NCBI GenBank assembly: GCA_009929695.1
Contig: RZZW01000021.1
Span: 1 to 57,121, forward strand
Source: Clostridia bacterium
GTDB lineage: Bacteria; Bacillota; Clostridia; Oscillospirales; Ruminococcaceae
Direction of reading: 5' to 3'
Length of the DNA: 57,121 nt
How positions within the stretch are numbered: the first letter of the stretch is position 1; every line of letters begins with the position of its first letter. This document shows, one piece after another, positions 25,686 to 33,862 of this stretch. The notes beneath the pieces are model-generated. The model did not search any database. It was not told the DNA's origin and saw only the letters and a list, made by a program, of their open reading frames with translations. The translations under genes and the position numbers were made by a program.

Positions 25686-26499
25686 ATGTTTGAAAAGTAT
25701 AAAGAGTATTTAATCGAGTGCGAAAAAAGTGGGGCGACTATCGAAAAATATATGCGTGATATAAGGGTTTTTATGAATTTTTGGAGGGCAGGGAAGTTAG
25801 CAAAAATCTTGTTTTGGCGTATAAGGAGAAGATTTTAGCGGAGTATGCCCCCGCAAGTGTAAACTCGATGCTTGCGGCTTTAAATTGCTTTTTCAAATTT
25901 GCGGGCTTGCATGATTGCTGTGTACGACGGCTGAAAATGCAGAGGTGTGCGTTTTCGGAAAGTGAAAAGGAGCTGTCAAAAGAGGAGTATTTGCGGCTTG
26001 TCAATACGGCAAATAAAACAGGCAATGAGCGGCTTTGTCTTGCCATGCAAACGCTTTGCAGTGCTGGTATGCGCGTGAGCGAGCTTTGTTTTGTGACGGT
26101 TGAAGCAGCCAAGCTTTGCTGTGCAAATGTCAACTGCAAGGGCAAGCGCCGCACGGTTTTATTGCCAAAGCAGCTATGCAGAAGCCTAAGCGCTTACGCA
26201 AGCAAGTACGGCATAAAAAGCGGCAGCATTTTCATCACAAAACAGGCAAAGCGTGGGACAGAAGCAACATATGGTCAGCCATGAAGCGCATATGCAAAGC
26301 AGCAAATGTAACAGCGCAAAAGGTGTTCCCGCATAACCTTAGTCATCTGTTCGCGCAAGCATTTTACCGTCTCGAAAAAGATGTGGTGAAACTGGCGGAT
26401 ATCCTCGGACATTCAAATATAAACACCACACGTATCTACACCGCCACAAGCGGCAAAGAGCACCGCGCAAAGCTAGAGCGTCTGCGTCTGCTTATATAA
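25686..26499 (+). pseudogene. Tyrosine recombinase (phage-integrase family), frameshifted
   Basis: Three frames join into one integrase of about 270 residues. It starts at ATG 25686 (MFEKYKEYLIECEKSGATIE, SAM-like N-domain; AGGTGG upstream). The frame shifts near 25783, where a T5 run would need T6, and continues with EYAPASVNSMLAALNCFFKF and GMRVSELCF (Arg I). It shifts again near 26240, where an A4 run would need A5, and ends with KVFPHNLSHLFA and LGHSNINTTRIYT (Tyr). The HxLRH box reads HNLSH, so the second catalytic Arg is replaced by Ser. Two frameshifts plus this change mean it is probably dead, though both indels are in homopolymers. It is placed to act on the inverted sites 30 and 280 bp downstream. 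Confidence 0.8.
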
Positions 26500-26526
26500 T
26501 AAGGTATATAACAAATAAAAACGCCA

Positions 26527-26550
26527 ACAACATAACGCGAATTATGTTGT
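26527..26550 (+). repeat. Left inversion site (tyrosine-recombinase core-like)
   Basis: Two perfect 9-bp arms, ACAACATAA and TTATGTTGT, flank the asymmetric 6-bp spacer CGCGAA (26536-26541). This geometry is that of XerCD/tyrosine-recombinase core sites. The same site recurs in reverse orientation at 26778-26801. The longest exact inverted match between the two copies is 21 bp (26530-26550 against 26778-26798). Confidence 0.75.
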
Positions 26551-26588
26551 ATTTCGCTTGGACGCAAGCGCAAAAAAAACACCAAAAT

Positions 26589-26626
26589 GAAGCCTGCCCC
26601 AAAATAATTTGTGCAGACTTCTTTTT
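26589..26626 (+). terminator. Probable terminator inside the invertible segment
   Basis: GAAG-C-CTGC pairs with GCAG-A-CTTC around a 15-nt loop and is followed by TTTTT (26622-26626). It would stop transcription coming from the integrase side. It lies upstream of the internal promoter and, being inside the inverting segment, would stay upstream of it in either orientation. Confidence 0.5.
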
Positions 26627-26681
26627 AGTGCTATCAAAAAATGTATAAAATTGTCAATTATGATAAAAAATCAAATTGTTA

Positions 26682-26710
26682 TTGTCTTTGATGCTACTTT
26701 GTGTTATACT
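26682..26710 (+). promoter_or_regulatory. Sigma-A promoter inside the invertible segment, currently pointing to the glycan genes
   Basis: TTGTCT (26682-26687), a 17-bp spacer and TATACT (26705-26710), with TG at 26702-26703 giving an extended -10. Transcription would start near 26717, pass the right inversion site and enter the helicase gene at 26824. Because it lies between oppositely oriented recombination sites, inversion would turn it away from the locus and towards the integrase. Confidence 0.75.
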
Positions 26711-26777
26711 TATATAATAAATTAAATGATAGTGTACAGATACAATAAAATTGTAGCTGTCTTTTTGTTAAAAGTCA

Positions 26778-26801
26778 ACAACATAATTCGCGTTATGTAG
26801 T
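26778..26801 (-). repeat. Right inversion site
   Basis: Reverse-complement copy of the site at 26527-26550: arm ACAACATAA, spacer TTCGCG (26787-26792, the complement of CGCGAA) and arm TTATGTAGT with one mismatch. The spacers of the two sites are in opposite orientation, which in tyrosine recombination gives inversion, not excision, of the roughly 245 bp between them. Confidence 0.75.
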
Positions 26802-26823
26802 TTCAAGACAGGAGGGTTGCACG

Positions 26824-28467
26824 GTGGCTATTGAACTCTATAAACACAATGAACAAGCCTATTTATCAGCACTTTCGCTCATGAACGAGACCGGCAAGGC
26901 TGCCGTTATACACCCCACCGGAACGGGCAAATCGTACATTGCTTTTAAGCTTGCCGAGCAACACACAAATGCACAAATCGTGTGGCTTTCGCCGAGCGAA
27001 TATATTTTTAAAACACAGCTTGAAAGCTTAAAACGCTCAAATCCTGACTTGGAATTGAGAAATATAAAGTTCATCACGTACAGCAAGCTGACACTTCTTT
27101 CACAGCAAGATATCGAAGAGCTGAAATGCGATTTTATCATTTTAGATGAATTTCACCGTTGCGGTGCTGAAAAGTGGGGCGAGGGTGTACAGCGACTTTT
27201 AGCGGCTTACCCAAACGCAAAAATCTTAGGTCTTTCAGCAACAAACGTGCGATATCTCGACAACTGCCGCGACATGGCGGACGAGCTTTTCGACGGAAAT
27301 ATTGCCTCGGAAATCACCCTCGGCGAAGCAATAGTGCGCGGAATTTTGCCCGCACCAAAATACGTCACAAGCGTATATTCATACCAAAAAGAGCTTGCGA
27401 AATATGAAGCAAGGGTAAAAAGTATTTCCGAAAAACCACTGCGCGACGCAAACCAAAAATACCTCGATGCCCTGCGCCGCGCTCTTGAAAATGCAGACGG
27501 CTTATCGGACATTTTTGCAAAGCATATCGAAAACAAAAACGGCAAATATATAGTTTTTTGCGCGAATTTAGAGCACCTAAAAGAAATGCAAAACAGCGCA
27601 AAAGACTGGTTTGCAAAAATAGATAAAATACCAAAAATGTACACCGCATATTGCGACGACCCAACAACAAGCAAGGAATTTGCGGATTTTCAAGCCGATA
27701 ATTCAGAACATTTAAAGCTGCTATTCTGCATCGACATGTTCAACGAGGGCATACATCTGCCGAACATCGACGGCGTAATTTTGTTTAGACCGACAGTATC
27801 GCCCATAATCTATAAACAACAAATCGGACGTGCCCTCTGTACAGGCAGCGGAAAAACACCTCTGATTTTCGATATAGTCAATAACTTCGATAACCTATAC
27901 AGCATTTCCTCACTAAAAGAAGAAATGCTCACAGCCGCCAACTTCCGGTTTGGCGGCGAGGGCATAAACGTTGTAGAAAATTTCAAAATCTACGACGAAG
28001 TCCGCGAATGTAGAGAAATCTTCGACGCGCTTCAAACAAGTTTATCAGCAGGTTGGCAACAACACTATGCCGCCGCAAAGCAATATTTTGAACAAAACGG
28101 CAACCTAAACGTCCCCAACAAATACAAAACCAAAGACGGCTTGTCACTAGGCAGTTGGCTGACAACTCAACGCCGCGTTCGTTCGGGGCAAGTGCCGGGA
28201 AACCTAGATAATGACCGCATAAAAATGCTCGATGAAATCGGCATGATATGGCAACCGGAAAATTCATGGGAAATTCGCTATGCAAAAGCGTGCGAGTATC
28301 TAAAGCAGCACGGCGATGTCAATATCCCCCAAAGCTACAAAACGGACGACGGAATTTGGCTCGGCAAGTGGCTTTATGAGCAAAAGCGCATTTGCAATAA
28401 AGAAAAAAGCGGCAGAATGACAGCCGAGCAAAAGCAAAAAATATCAGTTTTAGCAAACTCAAGATAG
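26824..28467 (+). CDS. DEAD/DEAH-type helicase with C-terminal helicase-associated repeats
   Basis: A superfamily 2 helicase of 547 residues. Walker A is HPTGTGKS (residues 30-37), motif II is DEFH (108-111), motif III is LSAT (137-140), and the second RecA lobe ends with motif VI QQIGRALCTG. Two helicase-associated repeats of about 65 residues follow: WQQHYAAAKQYFEQNGNLNV ... LGSWLTTQRR and WEIRYAKACEYLKQHGDVNI ... LGKWLYEQKR. The start is GTG 26824, 7 nt after GGAGGG (26811-26816). It is the first gene after the invertible promoter and lies 18 bp before the sugar transferase. Its role at the head of a glycan operon is unknown; a part in transcription or RNA handling is possible. Confidence 0.85.
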   Translation: MAIELYKHNEQAYLSALSLMNETGKAAVIHPTGTGKSYIAFKLAEQHTNAQIVWLSPSEYIFKTQLESLKRSNPDLELRNIKFITYSKLTLLSQQDIEELKCDFIILDEFHRCGAEKWGEGVQRLLAAYPNAKILGLSATNVRYLDNCRDMADELFDGNIASEITLGEAIVRGILPAPKYVTSVYSYQKELAKYEARVKSISEKPLRDANQKYLDALRRALENADGLSDIFAKHIENKNGKYIVFCANLEHLKEMQNSAKDWFAKIDKIPKMYTAYCDDPTTSKEFADFQADNSEHLKLLFCIDMFNEGIHLPNIDGVILFRPTVSPIIYKQQIGRALCTGSGKTPLIFDIVNNFDNLYSISSLKEEMLTAANFRFGGEGINVVENFKIYDEVRECREIFDALQTSLSAGWQQHYAAAKQYFEQNGNLNVPNKYKTKDGLSLGSWLTTQRRVRSGQVPGNLDNDRIKMLDEIGMIWQPENSWEIRYAKACEYLKQHGDVNIPQSYKTDDGIWLGKWLYEQKRICNKEKSGRMTAEQKQKISVLANSR

Positions 28468-28485
28468 GTGTTGAGAGGACTGAAA

Positions 28486-29868
28486 ATGGACGAAATAACA
28501 ACAAAGCGGCGGCTGAAAAAAGACACCTTGTTAAATGTATATAAGGTACTATATTTAGCACTAATTGCGGCTTGCTTCGCTGTCGCGTGGTATGCGTGCT
28601 ACAAAAATTCAATAAGTTATCCGTTTTTTCGCAAGGGGAACATCTACGTCGTCATTATTTACGCGCTCGTTTCACTCGGAATAGTGCGCGTGTACGGAGG
28701 CTTCATGATAAGCCTAAGCACGCCGAGCGAGCTTGTGTTTTCGCAATTCTTCGCATTGCTGCTAACGAATGTTTTGGCATATATGGCAACGTGCTTTTTA
28801 TCGCGAAAGGTTGTCGATATCCTCCCGCTAATTGCGGCGTTTATCGTACAAATGGTGCTGTCATCGATATGGTCAAAGCTTGCTGTTCCGCTTTATTACA
28901 GACTTACGCCGGTAAAGAAAACACTTGTAGTTTACGGCGACAAATCAGCGTTAAATACAGTTTGCGGAGTGTATAAGCTTGAAAAGAAATTCAAGGTGAT
29001 TGACACAATTTCGGTAGAAATGGGTCTTGACGAGGTGCTCAAAAGGCTAAAAGGTGTGGACGCAGTTTTCATTTGCGGTGTCGAATCGTCATTTCGCAAC
29101 GACATCGTCAAGCAGTGTATTTACAAAAATATTCAGGCGTATGTCCGCCCAAGAATAGGCGATTTACTAATCAGCAATTCGAGAAAAATACATATGTTCA
29201 ACGTGCCGGTTTTGCTCTGCACGAGGGCGCACCCAAAGCAGTTTTACTTGATTGTCAAGCGCATTATTGACGTTGTCGCGTCGCTTGTCGCCATAGTTAT
29301 ATTGTCACCGCTTATGCTAATAACAGCAATAATCATAAAATGCTACGACAAAGGACCGGTGCTTTATAAGCAGTGCCGCTTGACAAAAGACGGCGAGAAA
29401 TTCAACGTCCTAAAATTCCGTAGCATGCGCATAGACGCCGAAAAAGACGGCGTAGCAAGGCTTTCAACAGGCGACAAGGACGACCGCATAACACCGGTGG
29501 GTAAGATTATCCGCGCAATCCGTTTTGATGAACTTCCCCAGCTTTTCAACATATTAGGTGGTAGCATGACCATAGTAGGCCCCCGCCCCGAACGCCCCGA
29601 AATAGCCGCGCAGTACGAACAAACCATGCCCGAATTCGCCATGCGCCTGCAAGTTAAGGCGGGCTTGACGGGCTATGCCCAAATCTATGGCAAATACAAT
29701 ACAACGCCCTACGACAAGCTTGAAATGGACTTAATCTATATAGCCAGTCAGTCGATAGTTGAGGATTTGAAGATAATGCTAATGACGGTGAAAATCCTGT
29801 TTATGCCTGAAAGTACCGAGGGAATTTCTGAGGGTCAAACCACTGCTATGAGTGGAGAAAATCACTAA
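28486..29868 (+). CDS. Polyprenyl-phosphate sugar-1-phosphate transferase (initiating enzyme)
   Basis: About 460 residues of the WbaP/EpsL-type exopolysaccharide glycosylphosphotransferases. Four N-terminal membrane segments come first, then a CoA-binding-like Rossmann region (KTLVVYGDKSALNTV). A fifth membrane segment (DVVASLVAIVILSPLMLITA) leads into the catalytic domain with KFRSMRIDAE, FDELPQLFNILGG, VGPRPERPE and KAGLTGYAQIYGKYNT. It should transfer a hexose-1-phosphate from UDP-sugar to undecaprenyl phosphate to start the repeat unit. The frame opens at TTG 28468, but GAGAGGA precedes ATG 28486. Codon use is like region 1, unlike the glycan genes after 30 kb, so the import boundary lies just downstream. 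Confidence 0.9.
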   Translation: MDEITTKRRLKKDTLLNVYKVLYLALIAACFAVAWYACYKNSISYPFFRKGNIYVVIIYALVSLGIVRVYGGFMISLSTPSELVFSQFFALLLTNVLAYMATCFLSRKVVDILPLIAAFIVQMVLSSIWSKLAVPLYYRLTPVKKTLVVYGDKSALNTVCGVYKLEKKFKVIDTISVEMGLDEVLKRLKGVDAVFICGVESSFRNDIVKQCIYKNIQAYVRPRIGDLLISNSRKIHMFNVPVLLCTRAHPKQFYLIVKRIIDVVASLVAIVILSPLMLITAIIIKCYDKGPVLYKQCRLTKDGEKFNVLKFRSMRIDAEKDGVARLSTGDKDDRITPVGKIIRAIRFDELPQLFNILGGSMTIVGPRPERPEIAAQYEQTMPEFAMRLQVKAGLTGYAQIYGKYNTTPYDKLEMDLIYIASQSIVEDLKIMLMTVKILFMPESTEGISEGQTTAMSGENH

Positions 29869-29919
29869 ATATCGATGATTTTGTACATTTTAAGCTGCTA
29901 AAAATTGGAAGAAATTCCA

Positions 29920-30012
29920 GAGTGGAGTCGGGCATAAATACGGCTCTTACAGTAGTGTCAAGCTGGGAGGCTGGCAAAATGCCCTGCGTGAAGCTGAAAT
30001 GCGGTTTCTAAC
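29920..30012 (+). pseudogene. Remnant resembling an HNH/homing-endonuclease-associated repeat
   Basis: The 730-bp gap 29869-30598 contains no intact gene. Near its start one frame reads HKYGSYSSVKLGGWQNALRE followed by AEMRF, which resembles the FGSWNxALxxAG repeat found beside homing endonucleases and HNH nucleases. It is short and has no start, so this is a weak relic call. Downstream (30290-30450) are imperfect short repeats (TCAGGACTAAAGA twice; variants of GGGAGCTACCGTGGCA three to four times) that look like a decayed repetitive coding sequence. Confidence 0.3.
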
Positions 30013-30540
30013 AGTGCAAAATGCTGAGAGCGCGGGCGTGAGCAAGGGTGAAACGAGTGTGAATTGAGGCGTTTATGCCCCGAAAAAGCACTTTTATGGA
30101 TGCAACGGTAGCTCGTGGGTTTATGTCAGATTGCACCATGACGGTATTACCGACACTGCGGTGACTTTCACATAACGGTTTCAGGGCTTGACGATGATAA
30201 CATCATCTGCGATTTCATCCCGGTCTTGGAGATGACAAGTTGGATGTGAGAATCTCATGCTCACGGAGATGCTCATTCGTGTGGGGTAATCCGGCAAGGG
30301 GGAGCTACCGTGGCATGGATGAGTGGAACCTGGAATAAAGGCGGGGGTTACCGTGACGAGGATTGGTGCTGTCAGGACTAAAGACATCGCTTACAGTGGC
30401 GGGTGATAGTGCCATCAGGACTAAAGATGGGAGCTACTGTGGCAATGATTTGTCGCAGAAACGTTCATTGCAGCGGTACAAGACATAGTGGTAGTGTGGT
30501 TCACACTGCTGAGGACGATTAGTAGAGCTTTATAAGAAAA

Positions 30541-30577
30541 AACTGCTCAGACTCTTGGAGAATGAGTCTGGGCTGTT
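30541..30577 (+). terminator. Hairpin before the imported glycan genes
   Basis: A 14-bp stem (AACTGCTCAGACTC / GAGTCTGGGCTGTT) with one mismatch, one G-U pair and a 9-nt loop, followed by ATTTG. It ends 7 nt before the GGAGG of the next gene. A terminator or attenuator is likely. The T-run is weak, so read-through from the invertible promoter remains possible. Confidence 0.5.
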
Positions 30578-30598
30578 ATTTGTGGAGGAATAAACATA

Positions 30599-31624
30599 GT
30601 GAATGTTATTGAAATCAAAAATGGGGTTCAAGTTAACAAAAAATTTGATAAGGTGAAGGTTCAAGGATTTTTTCAAACAGCTGAAATGCTGGAAAATGTG
30701 TTGGGTCTCAGATATTTACTAAAATGTCAGACAAAGGTGCGGTCTTTTGTAGTGCAAGAAGAAAACAAGGATCTGGTTCTGATACACACAAGAATAAAAA
30801 ATGGAGTATGTTATCTGCTTGGAAGTCTTGAGTGCTTTGACTATGTGGATTGTATTTATGGCGATATTTCTCTTCAAAAGCTAATAGAAGCATTTGAGAC
30901 GTTCTTTGATTATCTCAGGAGAAACAGTATTCATGTGTTTTGTGTGAGATTTATTGATGCGAAATCCCAAACCTATGCGGCAATAAAATCCATTGTGGAA
31001 GAACGAGGGCTTCTTTCGGAAGACGATGTTGAAAATGTTGCGGTGCAGTTGGGAGAAGAAACATATGATAACTATTTCTCTTCTTTGACAAAACACGCAA
31101 AGCAGAATATTAGAACGGCGTACAACCGCATGTCAGCAGATCAAAAGGTCTATGAATGTAAATTTTATGGGGGGGGTACAGAAAAACGGCGGTTGCATAA
31201 AGATTGCATGAAAGTGTATCAAGGGAGACTTCAAAGTAGGTATGGAAGTGGTCTTGTTACTCGGATTGGGCATTATGCTGATTATGTATCAGAGGGAGCT
31301 GTTAAGGAGCATGGAACAGTTTGTGCGCTGTTAATTGACGGAGAGGTGGCTGCATTTCTAGAAGGATTTATAGATAAGGGCTCTATCCTAGTGCCTCGCC
31401 TTGCGATAAACGAAAAGTATAGACGTTACAGTCCGGGGCTGGTTTTGTGTAATGAGATTATTAAAGATTGTTACCAGTCGGATAAAATCCGGTGCTTAAA
31501 TCTGTTGAGAGGAACAGAAAAATACAAGTATGATCTTGGCGGAAAAACCTATATTACAAAGAACTTGAAAATTGATTTGAGAGGAATCTATAACGATGAA
31601 GCGGAAACTGGAGTATCTTCTTAA
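30599..31624 (+). CDS. CelD/FemAB-like GNAT acyltransferase, with poly-G tract
   Basis: A 341-residue protein of the GNAT type seen in polysaccharide clusters (Acetyltransf_6 / CelD-BcsL). Key segments are YFSSLTKHAKQNIRTAYNRM, where the basic helix is typical; the central acceptor part; and HGTVCALLIDGEVAAFLEGF followed by SILVPRLAINEKYRRYSPGLVL. It probably acetylates a sugar of the surface glycan. The start is GTG, with GGAGG (30584-30588) 10 nt upstream. Codon 190 lies in a G8 run (31169-31176). With G7 or G9 the frame ends within about 20 codons, so slippage would switch the gene off. The last 29 bp overlap the next gene. Confidence 0.75.
   Translation: MNVIEIKNGVQVNKKFDKVKVQGFFQTAEMLENVLGLRYLLKCQTKVRSFVVQEENKDLVLIHTRIKNGVCYLLGSLECFDYVDCIYGDISLQKLIEAFETFFDYLRRNSIHVFCVRFIDAKSQTYAAIKSIVEERGLLSEDDVENVAVQLGEETYDNYFSSLTKHAKQNIRTAYNRMSADQKVYECKFYGGGTEKRRLHKDCMKVYQGRLQSRYGSGLVTRIGHYADYVSEGAVKEHGTVCALLIDGEVAAFLEGFIDKGSILVPRLAINEKYRRYSPGLVLCNEIIKDCYQSDKIRCLNLLRGTEKYKYDLGGKTYITKNLKIDLRGIYNDEAETGVSS
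31169..31176 (+). repeat. G8 homopolymer tract (in-frame, ON)
   Basis: Eight consecutive G encoding Gly-Gly-Gly at about codon 190 of the CelD-like gene. Loss or gain of one G leads to an early stop. Confidence 0.85.
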
Positions 31625-32750
31625 GCATACACCGTGGCTTATGAGTTTTTTTATAGGGGTGGGCAGTGCGGTTTTGAAATTCATTGGTCTATTCGTAAAA
31701 GTTGACGATAAAATGATTCTGTTTGTTTCGTTCAGTGGTAAACAGTATAATGATTCGCCTAAGGCTATTTACGAATACATGAGGAATAATAAGGTTGGAG
31801 AAGGCTATCACTATGTATGGGCATTTGAACATCCTGAAGATTTTCCTCAAGTCACGTGTGATAAGGTGAAAATAGATACTCTGACGTATTTTGTTATAAC
31901 ATTAAAAGCTAAATACTGGGTTACAAGTGTAAATATTGAACGTGGATTGAAATATAAGAAGAAATCCCAGATTTACATGAACACATGGCATGGTCCGGCA
32001 ATCAACTTAATGGGTAATGCAGTGGAGGGACGAAATGATTTCAACTGGGATCATATCGACTATTTCTGCATTTCTGGCAGATACGAGGAGCCGATTATTA
32101 CACGAGATTTTAGAGTCCTTCCAGAAAATCTTTTATTATCTGGGCTACCGCGAAATGATGCGCTTTATTCATGCACAGCGGAAAAGAAAAAAGAGTTGCG
32201 GAAACAATTTGGCGTTCCGGAGAATAAAAGAGTGATTTTGTATGCGCCGACGTGGAGGGAATCTACTGATGGCGGCAAGACTTGTAACCTAAAGCCTCCC
32301 ATCAACTTGGAAAAGTGGGAGAATGAATTGAGTGAAGATTATATCCTCATTATTCGAGCGCATGTGAATACTAGACAGATGCTCGGCATTCAATTCAATG
32401 ATTTTGTTCGAGATGAATCGGATTATCCTGTAGTAAATGATTTGTTGATGGTAGCAGATTATCTCATTTCGGACTACTCCAGCATTATTATGGATTATTG
32501 CATTCTGGGGAGACCGATTGTGTGCTTTGGATATGACTTTGAAGATTACAACAAGGCGCGTGGTGGATTTTACTTCGACCTAGATAAGGAAATTCCCTCA
32601 GGAATTTGTCACACGGAGGATGAGGTCCTCAAGTATATCCTAAATGCGGATTATGATATGGAGAGCCAAAAAGTAAAGGCATTTAGAGACCGTCATATTG
32701 AAGTCGGTGGTCATGCGACTGAAATCTGCACGGAAAAGCTTTTGAAATAA
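31596..32750 (+). CDS. CDP-glycerol glycerophosphotransferase-family enzyme
   Basis: A 384-residue TagF/TarF-type polyol-phosphate transferase. Conserved features are NTWHGPAINLMG, a variant of the WHG-xP-xK-xxG motif; LLLSGLPRNDALY; RVILYAPTWRE; IIRAHVN; and YLISDYSSIIMDYCILGRPIV, with the two Ser/Asp blocks that bind the CDP-polyol phosphates. The family adds a polyol phosphate from a CDP-activated donor to a membrane-linked acceptor. Together with the cytidylyltransferase fusion two genes downstream it suggests a phosphodiester-linked substituent on the glycan. The usual Lys of the WHGTPxK motif is absent here (GPAINL), which may reflect a different donor. Confidence 0.88.
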   Translation: MKRKLEYLLKHTPWLMSFFIGVGSAVLKFIGLFVKVDDKMILFVSFSGKQYNDSPKAIYEYMRNNKVGEGYHYVWAFEHPEDFPQVTCDKVKIDTLTYFVITLKAKYWVTSVNIERGLKYKKKSQIYMNTWHGPAINLMGNAVEGRNDFNWDHIDYFCISGRYEEPIITRDFRVLPENLLLSGLPRNDALYSCTAEKKKELRKQFGVPENKRVILYAPTWRESTDGGKTCNLKPPINLEKWENELSEDYILIIRAHVNTRQMLGIQFNDFVRDESDYPVVNDLLMVADYLISDYSSIIMDYCILGRPIVCFGYDFEDYNKARGGFYFDLDKEIPSGICHTEDEVLKYILNADYDMESQKVKAFRDRHIEVGGHATEICTEKLLK

Positions 32751-32767
32751 GATAGGTGGGGATATCA

Positions 32768-33841
32768 ATGCTTAATTTTACAGTTGGTCCGGTAATGTCG
32801 GATGATGCAGTGCGCTCCATTGGTGCAGAACAGGTTCCGTACTTTAGAACCCCGGAGTTTTCAGCAGTCATGCTTGAAAACGAAAACTTGATGAAAAGAT
32901 TTGCAAAGGCAGAAGATGATGCCAGAGTAGTATTTATTACTGGGTCTGGAACGGCATCTATGGAAGCCACTGTTATGAATGGCTTTGATAAGACGGACAA
33001 GGTCCTGATTGTAAATGGCGGTAGCTTTGGACATCGTTTTGTGGAACTGTGTCAAATTCATGAGATTCCATATGAGGAGATTCGCTTGGAGCCGGGTAAG
33101 GCGTTGAAGAGAGAGCAGCTGGCTTTATACGATGGCAAGGGCTTTACCGGCTTCTTAGTTAATGTTCATGAAACATCGACGGGTGTTCACTACGACATGG
33201 AAATGATCAGTGAGTTCTGCAAGAAAAATGAAATCTTTCTGGTTGTTGACGCGATTAGCTCGTTCCTGGCGGATGAGTTTGAAATGAAACGCTTGGGCGT
33301 TCAGGTGATGATTACGGGATCCCAGAAAGCGTTAGCTTGCCCTCCGGGCGTGTCGGTGATTGTCCTGTCGAGTGAGGCTGTCAAACGGGTAGAGAGCCGT
33401 GAAGTGAAGTGCATGTATCTGAACCTGAAATCTGCGCTAAAGAATGGAGAACGGGGGCAGACCCCATTCACTCCAGCGGTTGGAACACTTCGGCAGATTA
33501 ATGTCCGGTTGAAGGAAATCGAAGCCGCAGGTGGCGTTGAGAGTGAAACGAAGAAGATTTCTGAACTTGCCCGGGATTTTAGAGAAAAAATAAAAGGACT
33601 TCCGTTTGAAATTGTTTCGGAGTCGATGTCCAATGCGGTAACGCCGTTACATCCCTTGAATGTTTCGGCTTATGATGTTTTTACAACGCTTAAGGATGAG
33701 TATGGTATCTGGATTTGCCCCAATGGGGGTGAAATGAAGGAAACCATTTTCCGTGTGGGCCATATTGGTGCGTTAACAAAAGAGGATAATACTACGCTTG
33801 TGGATGCATTTAAGGATTTGCAAAAGCGTGGACTTCTTTGA
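32768..33841 (+). CDS. Class V PLP aminotransferase
   Basis: About 357 residues of the fold-type I, class V group that includes alanine-glyoxylate and 2-aminoethylphosphonate-pyruvate aminotransferases. Seen are [12 protein letters not shown] at the N-terminus, the phosphate-binding [22 protein letters not shown], the PLP-ring Asp in [15 protein letters not shown], and the Schiff-base Lys in [19 protein letters not shown] (32755-32761) lies 6 nt before ATG 32768. It lies between a CDP-polyol transferase and a cytidylyltransferase, so it may aminate a phosphorylated triose or similar ketone to make an amino-polyol phosphate for CDP activation. That role is inferred from context only. Confidence 0.83.
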   Translation: MLNFTVGPVMSDDAVRSIGAEQVPYFRTPEFSAVMLENENLMKRFAKAEDDARVVFITGSGTASMEATVMNGFDKTDKVLIVNGGSFGHRFVELCQIHEIPYEEIRLEPGKALKREQLALYDGKGFTGFLVNVHETSTGVHYDMEMISEFCKKNEIFLVVDAISSFLADEFEMKRLGVQVMITGSQKALACPPGVSVIVLSSEAVKRVESREVKCMYLNLKSALKNGERGQTPFTPAVGTLRQINVRLKEIEAAGGVESETKKISELARDFREKIKGLPFEIVSESMSNAVTPLHPLNVSAYDVFTTLKDEYGIWICPNGGEMKETIFRVGHIGALTKEDNTTLVDAFKDLQKRGLL

Positions 33842-33862
33842 TTGTGTGGAGGGAAGCAAGAT

